A DNA stretch of 35,924 nucleotides. Origin: Trichomonas tenax (Eukaryota > Parabasalia > Trichomonadida > Trichomonadidae). Within the stretch, counting starts at the first letter, position 1. Every line of letters starts with the position of its first letter. The translations under genes were made by a program, and so were the position numbers. Shown here piece after piece: positions 17,501 to 24,020 of the stretch. Under the pieces are notes generated by a model. The model saw nothing but the letters and a program-made list of their open reading frames with translations. It was not told the DNA's origin and ran no database searches. Location: positions 1 through 35,924 of the forward strand of contig JALKBU010000515.1 in NCBI GenBank assembly GCA_023091735.1, read 5' to 3'.

Positions 17501-20329
17501 TCTCTTTGTGTTGTTAAGAATTCCGAATTTAATTAATTGAGCGATTGTTACATTTTCATTGTATTGATCCTTATGTCCAACATCAGCAAACAGCTGTTCC
17601 CAGTGTCTTGTGTTCATTCTTGCTTGAGATAACTTCGTGAGATCATCGACTGTTGGCGCAATTGTTGAATAATTGACATTGAGTTCGCTGATGATTGGTG
17701 ATGCTTTTTCGTAGATTCTCTTGAGTTCATCAATGAGTCCCTTCAAGTCATTGACATCTGTCTTGAAAGTATCCATTGTGATGTGATTGAATGCAACTTC
17801 GTTGACTTGCTGATTGACACCATCCCACTTTCTAACTGTGTTGTAGAGCGCTTCTGAGAATTTGATGTTTTTCTCGAGTGATCCGAGATCTTGAAACTCT
17901 GAGAATCTCTTGTCCAAAATCTTCTGGAATCTGTTGCATGCTTGGATTTGAGGAATTAATTTCTCGGAAGATCGCTTCAGTTTGACTGTGTGAGCCAAGA
18001 AATCATCCAAATTGATCGAGTTAACAGTGATTGGAATATTCATCGAACTGGCGTAAAGTTCATCAAGAGCACGCGAATGCTTTTCTGCGAGACTTTGAAC
18101 AACATAAAGGAACTTGTTGTATTGATCCTGTTGTACTTGCAACGAAGAGTTCCTTTGCTCCAAGAATTGCTTGAAAATTCTTGGAAGAGGATTTGCGACA
18201 GGCTGAAAATCTGATTCCTGAAGCAAAACCGTAACTCTTTCTACGAATTTGATTTCTTCGTTTATTTGTGGCATCAATTTCTCTGTCTTTTGAAGCAATT
18301 CGCAGAAGTCGGTATATATTTCAACAGAAGTTGTCTCGATCTTCATTTTGAGCATGTAATCCTTTAATGCTCTGTTAACCAAAGCGATCTTTAATTCCAT
18401 TAATTTCCTCAGCATTTCTTCAAGACTCTTTAATGATGTGCTCGGAATTGGTCCAAGGATATGTCTAAGTTCCTTAGAATCGATGTAAACAGCTCCTTTG
18501 ACAACACCTGCGCGAATTTCACGAACTCTAAGTTCTTCTTCTTTGAGACGCATAATTATAGCTCTGACTTTCTGGAAATCGATATATGGCTCGTTTTCTG
18601 GTTGGATCAAGAACTGATCAACAGGTTCGTTAGAAGGACGCATATCTATTTGAAGAGGTCCTTCGTATTTAGTTTTATCTAACTTGATAATGTAATTTCT
18701 AACATCCCATGTTTTTCCTAATTTATATAATGAATAAAATTCTTTGAAAATTTGCGCATATGTTTCTGCTTGAGCATAAGAATCCAGTAAAACTTTCTTA
18801 ACATTCGCAAGTATATTTGCTATTAAGTTTGTTGATCTAACAAGAATTGGAAACTCTGGAGCAAAATCGAGAAGTTTTTTAACATCGAGTTCACCATTCA
18901 TCAAAATATGTCTTAAATCAGGATGTCTCAATAGGCGCGGCAAGTTCTCAAGTGTCTGTAAAGCTTTGTTCATTGTGTTAAAGACAACAGTCATAAGTTC
19001 ATCGATTGATGGATTAAATGAAACTTTTCCTTCATCATTGAAGTAAACTTCTGCAACAAAAATTGATGATTGCTCTTGACATATAATGTTCTGTGCATTT
19101 GTGAATGATTTATAGCATCCGTTCCTCAGCGTCTCGAGCATCATGTAATCAACCATTCTTAGAAAGTTTGCTAATGACTTAATTTCTAAATTCATTTGAT
19201 CTGTTCTTCGAATTCTTTCGGATTCTTTCTTTCGTTCCAAAATCACCATTGTTCCAATATTTGGATTCTTTCGACGTATTTCTGCAAACTCTTGGTCAGT
19301 GACTTTAAGAAGGCTTTGGTCTGAAAGCATTCCGTAGATTCCATTGACAATTGTTGCTGTATCTTGAATAAATTGCGTATATTCTTCAATTAATGTTGTA
19401 ATATTCTCACTCGAGATGCGCTCGAATACATCGAGTTTATATTTCTTTGAATATGCGAATTGTAAAAGATATTTTTCGATGATTGCATCTGATTCTTCGA
19501 CTAACGATGCAAGTGCAACAGAACCACTTGCAAACGATAGGTTATAGAAAATCGGGAACTTAATTATCTTTTTCATCGTTTCATTGTAATGTTGTTGTGT
19601 GATGAAGTTCTTCCAGACGCGAAATGGCTTCCAAAACAGGTATAATTTGAAAGTGTGAAGTTTTCTTACTGATTTATATATTGACTCTTCGCGTGCCCAA
19701 TGATCGAGAGTCGTTATTTCTGTAGTTCCATCAGGATAAAAGTGAGTGACACCACTCGCAGACATAGAGAAATAATTCTTACCAACTTCTTTGTATGTGA
19801 CCTTGTAAAGCTCGTATGATGAGAATTCTGGGTCGCTTGGATCTTTTGTCCATTTTAAGTAAATAAACAAGTGTCCGCGACCATCTTTTCGCTTACTAAA
19901 GTATGCGATGGGATCTTCGTCGAAGTCTAATGAAGATTCTTCAATTTTTTCTTGCTTATTCGCGATTTCGATGAAATTTTGTGTGGGTTCAGGTAGATCT
20001 GATAACGGCTTCTTTGTAAGCATCGATGTTATTCCGTGTGTCACTGGCATAATCTTGGACTGCGAGCGTCCTTGACCAGTTCTGATTGGTTGAATCGGCG
20101 ATTTTACTTTTTTGGCGATTGCTAGTAACTTAGGATTCGTTGCTTTCATGATTTGATCGGAAAGACCTGATCCAGGATGCACTACATTGAAAGGGGACAA
20201 TTCTGTTTCTAATGTTGCCGAATTGAACAGAGATTCATCCTCTTTTGGCAGTCCTGGAGCATTGAGGTTCTGTTTCTTTATCTTTGTCGGTGGAATTTTC
20301 AGATCATTTTGATCCTCATCACCAAACAT
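8570..20329 (-). CDS. Divergent dynein heavy chain, probable pseudo-motor
   Basis: A 3919-residue dynein heavy chain in one intronless frame. I start it at the ATG at 20329; the frame runs 23 codons further up but without an ATG. An N-terminal tail leads to the linker (W-rich segment at about 1036-1050), then six AAA modules. AAA1 P-loop GQHSVGKT is at 1405-1412, AAA2 P-loop GPPNSGKS at 1713-1720 with a Walker B-like FDGAV. AAA3 (GDKNSGRN, 2093-2100) and AAA4 (SSTNSGRM, 2404-2411) lack the lysine. Stalk coils are near 2607-2700 and 2803-2898, around a microtubule-binding tip with the conserved NPP at 2723-2725. AAA5 is near 3040, AAA6 near 3428, then a C-terminal domain. In AAA1 the canonical GAWxxFDEFN reads GAWLHFSQMN (1451-1460): D and E are S1457 and Q1458. 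Spacing between modules is normal. It is probably axonemal or structural rather than a motor; a DNHD1-like role is conceivable but not shown. Confidence 0.93.
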   Translation of the reverse strand: MFGDEDQNDLKIPPTKIKKQNLNAPGLPKEDESLFNSATLETELSPFNVVHPGSGLSDQIMKATNPKLLAIAKKVKSPIQPIRTGQGRSQSKIMPVTHGITSMLTKKPLSDLPEPTQNFIEIANKQEKIEESSLDFDEDPIAYFSKRKDGRGHLFIYLKWTKDPSDPEFSSYELYKVTYKEVGKNYFSMSASGVTHFYPDGTTEITTLDHWAREESIYKSVRKLHTFKLYLFWKPFRVWKNFITQQHYNETMKKIIKFPIFYNLSFASGSVALASLVEESDAIIEKYLLQFAYSKKYKLDVFERISSENITTLIEEYTQFIQDTATIVNGIYGMLSDQSLLKVTDQEFAEIRRKNPNIGTMVILERKKESERIRRTDQMNLEIKSLANFLRMVDYMMLETLRNGCYKSFTNAQNIICQEQSSIFVAEVYFNDEGKVSFNPSIDELMTVVFNTMNKALQTLENLPRLLRHPDLRHILMNGELDVKKLLDFAPEFPILVRSTNLIANILANVKKVLLDSYAQAETYAQIFKEFYSLYKLGKTWDVRNYIIKLDKTKYEGPLQIDMRPSNEPVDQFLIQPENEPYIDFQKVRAIIMRLKEEELRVREIRAGVVKGAVYIDSKELRHILGPIPSTSLKSLEEMLRKLMELKIALVNRALKDYMLKMKIETTSVEIYTDFCELLQKTEKLMPQINEEIKFVERVTVLLQESDFQPVANPLPRIFKQFLEQRNSSLQVQQDQYNKFLYVVQSLAEKHSRALDELYASSMNIPITVNSINLDDFLAHTVKLKRSSEKLIPQIQACNRFQKILDKRFSEFQDLGSLEKNIKFSEALYNTVRKWDGVNQQVNEVAFNHITMDTFKTDVNDLKGLIDELKRIYEKASPIISELNVNYSTIAPTVDDLTKLSQARMNTRHWEQLFADVGHKDQYNENVTIAQLIKFGILNNTKRIDEITTQSKGESFIENSFQAIKAHWKDITIPLQDNPTQDPNKVNLANTDSLIQEINDSAITLNKMLNDRFVSGIRKNVLELANMMDTILRVITEWKIFQSNWCVINPLFQQNLIKKVLPNQTARFQVIEKKWHDICVFTLQDTRIIEICSYPSIYEEFKDFNKSIELILSSLISYLELKRQAVPRFYLLSNYELLRLLTTTDFSIFTTELSKIMIHITRLDSQALNASDKDSTTFQDECNFPGTKIFGIAGEDGDILNLTETIVCSGAIEEWLPELFNSMKKSVKDAITLSLSRFASSSLNDWMMTASTYIGMITLNISFTRDIEDCFNNLETNPKGFQHYAAKIKKKLQELNATLANPLSPNDAQKISVILSILLSHYDKAILYSDRASIRNWKIDFENSIVFRYDVPTMNVLINYKDLSWTHGAEFWGMCPWMIMTPPIETAMANLLTSMSQNLVPVVYGQHSVGKTELIHRLAALFGQFIYHFPAFEKTSRIFIQKAILGTILNGAWLHFSQMNLLSADDLSYTFDQVNSIMLALQTKGNKYVLGETNYVIQPETFFFYSATTNDNDNKSFMQHLRLISRPVSLTMPVIKKFLETKLISLGYKSAHATAASLESFIQAATSIFNIVDSPLMHGDRIITGGVQILRALMHNCKVYFTNYYDNPFLTEQYSICRAAYYYFYPSFTPNEQDLLLETMYKFFPMFESSIAFKVNICGRFDFPGANLWDSIQETIKEFVADTNISIPVDYLVEKLNNLVLQMMNYSCIVICGPPNSGKSMVVKMLEEVYNKFTLNASIVNNYKGILQLKVIDLFQYSHSWETVFGQTIEKVDPQTGTIEYEQQYGLLHNCINQLGTFEKTKHRILRFDGAVTPKFAKVLNQLIAGNNTIRTNIMERNFTNNTFHIIVETDSLESFTPDLLSKVAIIKMDNLQFETGRIRNYRFNTLSMPSLAFNVAKVEYPQINQEIVKVLYDIFSQNVSIICKKVQTLPSQMKLTEAIDRICTDIVRYALASIENTGIDTPDEQKLSHALGYAFYRLLSSCVEDNALEELHSLILQQFNITLPQNWDIWALPEVFIESFPTPSLISTQITKENIAPIDSSDLQLKPIFQKTSDEKVPILTTDIAIVLPQILPTSSMIHYAIKSNRHFLMYGDKNSGRNHIIRYVLSKFPDVVQIRVRISNFTRSSEVLRFIKQETMIMSRTLIRTGVERRYLIVMDGFTDENLELIELIRKMITRRSVCVGSMSDAKYIEDLPVKNFIFAISTYNIEKMPVRFTSLFVPIKLHKLTDNTKSIMYRKLLNTYTVNPEFFNYFNPIAQKVLSHKQLWFALLLAVHSPAKKFESIDEKMTMISFLHYAIYNSLQGTISERKEKLQQYISELFEGNELITQFYEKLQTQPFMCQATFLFTPPDCNYIASYEQIDLEFFKNKLILLMRSNVTDETLFNFCNLDYFISIPGANVSLTSSTNSGRMTLLNNVINYRNYALHDFSQSDYKKEDFLPAFNSAVFDNKIQIICVRLYEGKQCRKRFDILQSIFVDFNFLILFTDEELTNLIKRINHVEEVNHELRYNTIEKIKSLLKTLIRIVVINDTSEEIHGFVNIEVLYPSKSEICKNYIDEDQLEQLRPIFIEVSEIMEKMVPNPSITMFNDFVNEFRSSATGVMSRSMQKNQNVNTTIQFIIRLSNDLTIIEDQIEETEPILEGMRTKSENLKTAYSSKHDAIDMRRLKLNEEYMFRNKALHEMQLTVEMAEKEMKSTVPYVEECYTEIAKITIGDLKPISIIADNPPEAISECFTVIPTLLGEPGNYEGSGIKLMTSEMFGTLLHDGIDYNKIRGEHLALITDLLSKDCFSMAKLDSLAPVMVTIRKFFEAIAKYHQKMDLVIEKKMEMQAMQNEFDNFNADMKRELESIHNIEEQFVDDAKELKAVAQDLEKLEKKMTMLKLRGKNAQSIIEGMSPLVETWTNEQKRIGNQNSDDMTGDVILVAIYISYCGCLDSDKREEALNEVTAYLNSHEIQTSFQNPLKEVSNRIVAQNKIKVKHELLSHSALVDLEHLFSHRRTPLLIDSDRVIYEALLTSTDCIVVSLYSEVFEQQLSQAAKDGKLLIICDVDKMTYRLTPLTSIVPGHESTLKIINGETIKTAECFFPILFATAKDEYALDQQLAETFAPINVQNSSMDVVRNRVIRAIVGCKSPDLLKQYDETNAAELEHQVQTGQREFNLLEIYSKIAKTADSEGAYLSDTESLKPLLESKGLYFASVSGSPEGHSVQTKINEITSPLTSEIQRLQTLWMCISRFLPTSSPLLSYRFTDFEGIINECFTKNKNAEQLKGELLNAIIKWISPGVTVKDLFFFLTIFAFHEDDIPWDDLVTIVANISQAPKKKWAFDFKIPMSPVMMMKECTLPEFHGFLTQFINQRYGDVTQLLQPFYPEVALAHGANTSPTIILCPNYDPLPEIFAYAVQRARVDSLECLTLTDRSVDIARNTIKTSMSRGNWLIISYVSPSQKTAELLNTIPDMFEARSLPMNFRLVILCTCIDYLSQRLITMCRKLVPEEIPSSRSIASKILQNQLQHIRNATKVKPTRRLFHAGLLTYISLLIRSFVPPLGFQKSPVLSTNNFTEMFSEIISRYIERMDTVPLNMVNMRSSIQETVFGGNALSASDRRVVRAILTTIMPSASLDDGFNCLKGIATPAPYASPGDGPLQQYQTQLSNLPYITTPELMFVPDKCANLLLSIRLSKLFAEPFVKIGNSELLPQEEIEKKKEEFVKSLPQQISGSGPEPDTPLKVFWSNEASNLNDLLERITLDIQNDDLSQNFTDDVVPEKWNKNGYSFTKYATILIRRHEMVSQCLSGKELPLQIEAELISRPREFLSAVAAERGSPVQLSFSKRPIEVMSIVGLYGFNCRVQENVLITTNDVITKLPPVYFMTPVVNQGRKTYVISIYDNMNSGDSEFIADIESRTDSTDRSWLLSSAAVFWHVPQQLL

Positions 20330-21118
20330 CGAAAATTTCAAAAAAATCGTTATTTCAAAATATTTTATTGTCCGATTTCGATTTGAACTCTTTTCCACTT
20401 TAGGTTCAGATTTTTGTACATGCTGGACTCATTCGCAGCAGAAAAAGCTGAAATATTTAAAACGAAATTAATTTTCGTTACCAGGGTTCGTAAGTATGAT
20501 GAATCATTGATTTTCATTCATTTAAAGCGTTTTGTAATGTGCTATAAGTTGAAATCCAAAAAAGATAATTTGGATTTTGTTTACTAAGTATTGAGAGTTG
20601 TAACTCTGATACATCGCTAAGTATGTTCAATTTAAAGCAGAATTCTATGTATTGACTACTGTGATCCCAATAATGTTGATCTATTTTTAATATCAAACAT
20701 TCAGATTTGTAGCTATGATAAATCATTAGCACACTTCAATAAAAAGTTAACACGTATGTGTTATAAGTTTGACATTAAAAGTATATCGACGAGATATTAT
20801 ATATTGCATATTTGAACGTCAAGATAAAACTTATTCCAAACTATATGATAGTGCAAAGCTAATTCCAATGTGTATTTTATTAGAAAGAAAATAATTTTTT
20901 TTGATAAATTTCATCTTTAAAAATGTAACCTGAGCAATTGAAGTTTGAATGTATACAGGCAAGATAAGAAGCACACAGATTTACAGATTTGATATCAAAA
21001 AATATTTCAAATTAACAATTTTTCTTCAATTTTAATGACACATTTGCTTAAAAATCGATAGAGCTGTGCCAGAATTTGATATAAAATGAATATAACAGAA
21101 GCAGTTATTTTTTTTTAG
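20330..21118. other. Divergent promoter region, dynein / ankyrin
   Basis: 789 bp between the divergent starts of the dynein (minus) and ankyrin (plus) genes; it must carry both promoters. The bases before the dynein ATG are T-rich on its strand; before the ankyrin ATG is a T9-AG run. No shared motif or clear initiator is visible. Confidence 0.6.
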
Positions 21119-22471
21119 ATGACTGTTATTCCCGACAATCTGAGGGATTTTGCAGCTCTTCAAAAGTTGTTATCAGAACTAACAGATGAAAATTTCGAAT
21201 CAACATTCAGTGCAGTGATGAATTCTTCTCTAAACGCGCAAAAAGATTTTCAAGATCTCGTTTCTCGCGAATTATTCAGTATATTTCCTCTGAGACACAA
21301 GAGATGGGAAGTATACGTAAAATTTATTCAAAAATTACTCAAAGCAAGTTTATTTAAGAATTTAAAGCCTTTATTAATGCAATTCATTTTTGGAATAGAT
21401 GAAGAATGGGAAATACACAGCAAAGCATCGAAACTGAAGTTTGGAAGACTTTGTATGCTTTCAGGAATCTTTACAACAAATGAAGCAATAAATTATCTCA
21501 CAAAATTGCCTGTTACGTCACCTGCACAATACTTCCTCACATTTTGTTACTTTGCGCCTGAAGTTTATAAAGCAAACAAAGGAATATTTGCAAGTTTCAA
21601 ATTTCAAATAGAAAAAATGGCTTCAACGGAAGATAAACAAGTAAAAGATGCTTATGGACAGATATTTAAAGCAAAACAATCAGTTGTTCAAGAATATATC
21701 AATATTTTTGATGTTCTTTGCGAAAATGACTTTGAAAAGCTTTATCCGCTTATAAATACAGGCTGCAATCTCAACACAGTCGAATTAGACATTTACAACG
21801 ATGATGTTGAAAGTTTGACATTAAAATTAACTCAGACATTCAATACAAACAAAAGGATAGATGAAACTCCATTCCATCCAGCAATGTTTTTGCAATGGAG
21901 AGCATCATTACTAGAAATGGCAGCATTTTATGGATCAATTAAATGTTTCGATTATTTATTGACGAGAAACGCTCGTACATCATTTATCGGCATGTATGCA
22001 ACAGCAGGAGGTTTCCCAGCTATATTGCAGCGTGTAGAAGAAATCAAAGAGCCATTTGAATCATGTTTAAGAATTGCTGGAGCTTTCCGCGATTTGAACA
22101 CAATGAATTGGTTAATGAAGTGCCACATACAGGAGCTGAAGTTTGAGAAGGAGATAAACTATGTTTTGGCTCGTGCCGCGTTCACAAATTATTTACCAAT
22201 GCTCGATTTTTGTGTTGCAAACAAAGTCGATATTAATTTCTCTGATGAAAATGGAGAAACAGCTCTTCATCTTGCTGTTAAGATGAATAACAAAGAGGCC
22301 CTGTTGTTCCTTATTTCAAGGCCTCACTTGCAGTTCAGGAAAAAGAATGTTTATGGATTAAATCCTCACGCAATGACAAAGAACGCAGAAATTCTTAATA
22401 TATTAAATACAGCAGAGCAGAAAAGAGCTGATGAAAAGGCCAGAGAAAAAGCTAAAGCAGGGCATCCATAA
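21119..22471 (+). CDS. Ankyrin-repeat protein, trichomonad DUF3447 type
   Basis: A 450-residue intact protein. The N-terminal two thirds are helical and lack obvious repeats up to about residue 205, where FDVLCENDFEKLYPLINTG begins the conserved trichomonad pattern. SLLEMAAFYGSIKCFDYLL at about 262-280 is the DUF3447-type segment. A clear ankyrin repeat, DENGETALHLAVKMNNKEAL, begins near 376, followed by a weaker one to about 430. The C-terminus is charged and alanine-rich. Ankyrin repeats mediate protein-protein contacts; the partner cannot be told. There is no signal peptide or membrane segment. The start is the ATG right after a T9-AG tract, the first in frame. It is related in architecture to the pseudogene at 7006-8447 but clearly not a recent copy. 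Confidence 0.85.
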   Translation: MTVIPDNLRDFAALQKLLSELTDENFESTFSAVMNSSLNAQKDFQDLVSRELFSIFPLRHKRWEVYVKFIQKLLKASLFKNLKPLLMQFIFGIDEEWEIHSKASKLKFGRLCMLSGIFTTNEAINYLTKLPVTSPAQYFLTFCYFAPEVYKANKGIFASFKFQIEKMASTEDKQVKDAYGQIFKAKQSVVQEYINIFDVLCENDFEKLYPLINTGCNLNTVELDIYNDDVESLTLKLTQTFNTNKRIDETPFHPAMFLQWRASLLEMAAFYGSIKCFDYLLTRNARTSFIGMYATAGGFPAILQRVEEIKEPFESCLRIAGAFRDLNTMNWLMKCHIQELKFEKEINYVLARAAFTNYLPMLDFCVANKVDINFSDENGETALHLAVKMNNKEALLFLISRPHLQFRKKNVYGLNPHAMTKNAEILNILNTAEQKRADEKAREKAKAGHP

Positions 22472-22813
22472 TTATGTTTTAAATTAATGTGTATTAAACT
22501 ATTTTATATTTCAAAATCTCAAATTTTTATAATAACACTCAAAAACCATTACACATGATATATTCATTAAATTATATATTATCATAACTCAGATTATGCT
22601 TTAAATATGAAATATATACTTTTATCATTTTAATTAAAATTCTTAACCTTAATAATTTATAAAATAAATATCTTTGTAGCTCTGCATTACATCATTTATA
22701 GCAAAACTTGAATTTATAACATATTGAGTTTTGATAATATATAAAAAGTAAAAAGAAGAGAGTTGTTATCACAAATCAAATATTGGAACATTTATATCAA
22801 ATATCTTAAAGGC
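22472..22813. other. Convergent 3' region, extremely AT-rich
   Basis: 342 bp shared by the ends of the ankyrin and TEX47-like genes. Almost pure A/T with several TAAA strings that could serve as poly(A) signals (UAAA is the reported trichomonad signal). Nothing else is seen. Confidence 0.6.
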
Positions 22814-23551
22814 TTACTGACCAGCCTTCTGTTCATCGCTGTCTACCTCTGAAATGAATTCGATATCCTTGAGGTCGTGACGCTTCTGTGGTGGCCATGA
22901 TGTTTCGAGTGCTGGTGACCATGTAACTGGCATATCGAAGATTTCAAGATATTCTTCGAGCAAGCAAACATCCTTATTCTCAGCGAATCCGAGAACTCTG
23001 AAGTCTGCCGGCAAGAACAAGTTATATTCACGAAGAAGATTTTCAAGTGCATCTTTTCTCTTCTGATCACCCATTTGGCTGAGAGATTCTGTTAGACTCA
23101 AGAACGCGTTGTAAACTTCTGCGATTGATATTTCGATCGGAGCATTGGCTGTGAAAGAATCTTGTTTCAATGTTTCGATCTGAACGATATGATAAAACTT
23201 GAATGTGTCCGGAGGAACATTATCTGTCGAAAGGAGTATTTTGATTGGCCAAATTTCGTGGATATCCTTCTCTTTCTGTAAAGCCCTCAGGAAAGAAAAC
23301 ATTTTTTCAGTGCTCGACTGAAGAAGATGAATTGTGCATCCAGGGTAAAGGTATGACATGCCGAGGATGGGATCGACCTCAGATTGGCCGCACCACTTGT
23401 TTAAGTAATTGCAAATATTTTCTTTCTTTGGTTCTGGTGCTGTTTTAGTAACAATGAAAAATCTGAGGTTGAAAATCTTCTTCAGTGACTCCTTTGGGTA
23501 TTTCTTTAAGGTAACGTCAAGCAATGACTCATTTTCTTCCTGATGACTCAT
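22814..23551 (-). CDS. TEX47-like protein, probable flagellar component
   Basis: A 245-residue protein that I match, from memory of the family's pattern, to TEX47 (a vertebrate testis protein with a BLUF-like fold, associated with motile cilia). Supporting segments are the N-terminal strand LRFFIVTK at 29-36, GMSYLYPGCTIHLLQSS at 64-80, KILLSTDNVPPDTFKFYHI at 104-122, and the end piece YLEIFDMPVTWSPALETSWP at 201-220, in the same order and spacing as in TEX47. There is no signal peptide or membrane span; the tail (230-245) is acidic. A flagellar role fits a flagellate and a nearby dynein gene, but is inference. The start ATG lies 9 bases from a CTGTCACTTTTT motif (reverse of AAAAAGTGACAG) that also sits before two other genes here. 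An unrelated alpha-beta protein is the alternative. Confidence 0.6.
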   Translation of the reverse strand: MSHQEENESLLDVTLKKYPKESLKKIFNLRFFIVTKTAPEPKKENICNYLNKWCGQSEVDPILGMSYLYPGCTIHLLQSSTEKMFSFLRALQKEKDIHEIWPIKILLSTDNVPPDTFKFYHIVQIETLKQDSFTANAPIEISIAEVYNAFLSLTESLSQMGDQKRKDALENLLREYNLFLPADFRVLGFAENKDVCLLEEYLEIFDMPVTWSPALETSWPPQKRHDLKDIEFISEVDSDEQKAGQ

Positions 23552-24020
23552 AAAACGTTTAAAAAGTGACAGATTTTAAAAACGAACTCCTGAAAAATAT
23601 TTTTGAACTTCATTTTTCATATTTAGCAATGACTCATGTGAGTGAACATATTAAAGAATGAAAATCAAAATATTTTTTTCTCGGACAAATGTAGAGCGAG
23701 TAAAATCATTTGTTACATTACCATTTCTAATGACACCAGTACAGATACAATCTACACTACAGATAGATTGCTATCGTGATATAATTCTAGAATGAAGTAT
23801 TGTATTTGATATTATTATACATCAATGAAAATGACTTGAATGATTTTCTAATTTTCTTGATGATAATATTGCACAGAGTTGAGAAAAAGTATCAGGAGAA
23901 TAGTGCACAGAGTCAATTTCATCTTGATGATAACATATAAATATCCCAAAGCAACAATGAAGCACGTTAATTATTTTGATAATTTATGATATTAAATATA
24001 CAGTTTACAGGTTGGTTGAA
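23552..24020. other. Promoter-side spacer of TEX47-like gene
   Basis: 469 bp between the TEX47-like start and the end of the next minus-strand gene. Besides the 23561-23572 motif it holds near-repeats of CTTGATGATAA (about 23857 and 23921) and TGCACAGAGT (about 23870 and 23903). No gene is seen. Confidence 0.5.
23561..23572 (-). promoter_or_regulatory. CTGTCACTTTTT motif upstream of TEX47-like gene
   Basis: On the gene's strand the motif reads CTGTCACTTTTT and ends 9 bases before the ATG at 23551. It is the reverse complement of the motif before the genes starting at 26638 and 35770. It may be a core-promoter or factor-binding site (inference). Confidence 0.45.

Noticed and set aside
8570..20329. 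Many open frames of 60-137 codons antisense to, or in other frames of, the dynein gene
   Set aside because: They are shadows of the real frame; none has a recognised domain or promoter.
20330..20398. Dynein start 23 codons further upstream
   Set aside because: The extension begins with GTG and has no ATG before 20329; a eukaryotic gene should start at ATG.
21105..21121. T9-AG directly before the ankyrin ATG as a 3' splice site
   Set aside because: Known trichomonad introns end in a strict ACTAACACACAG-type motif, which is absent, and no 5' site or upstream exon is visible.
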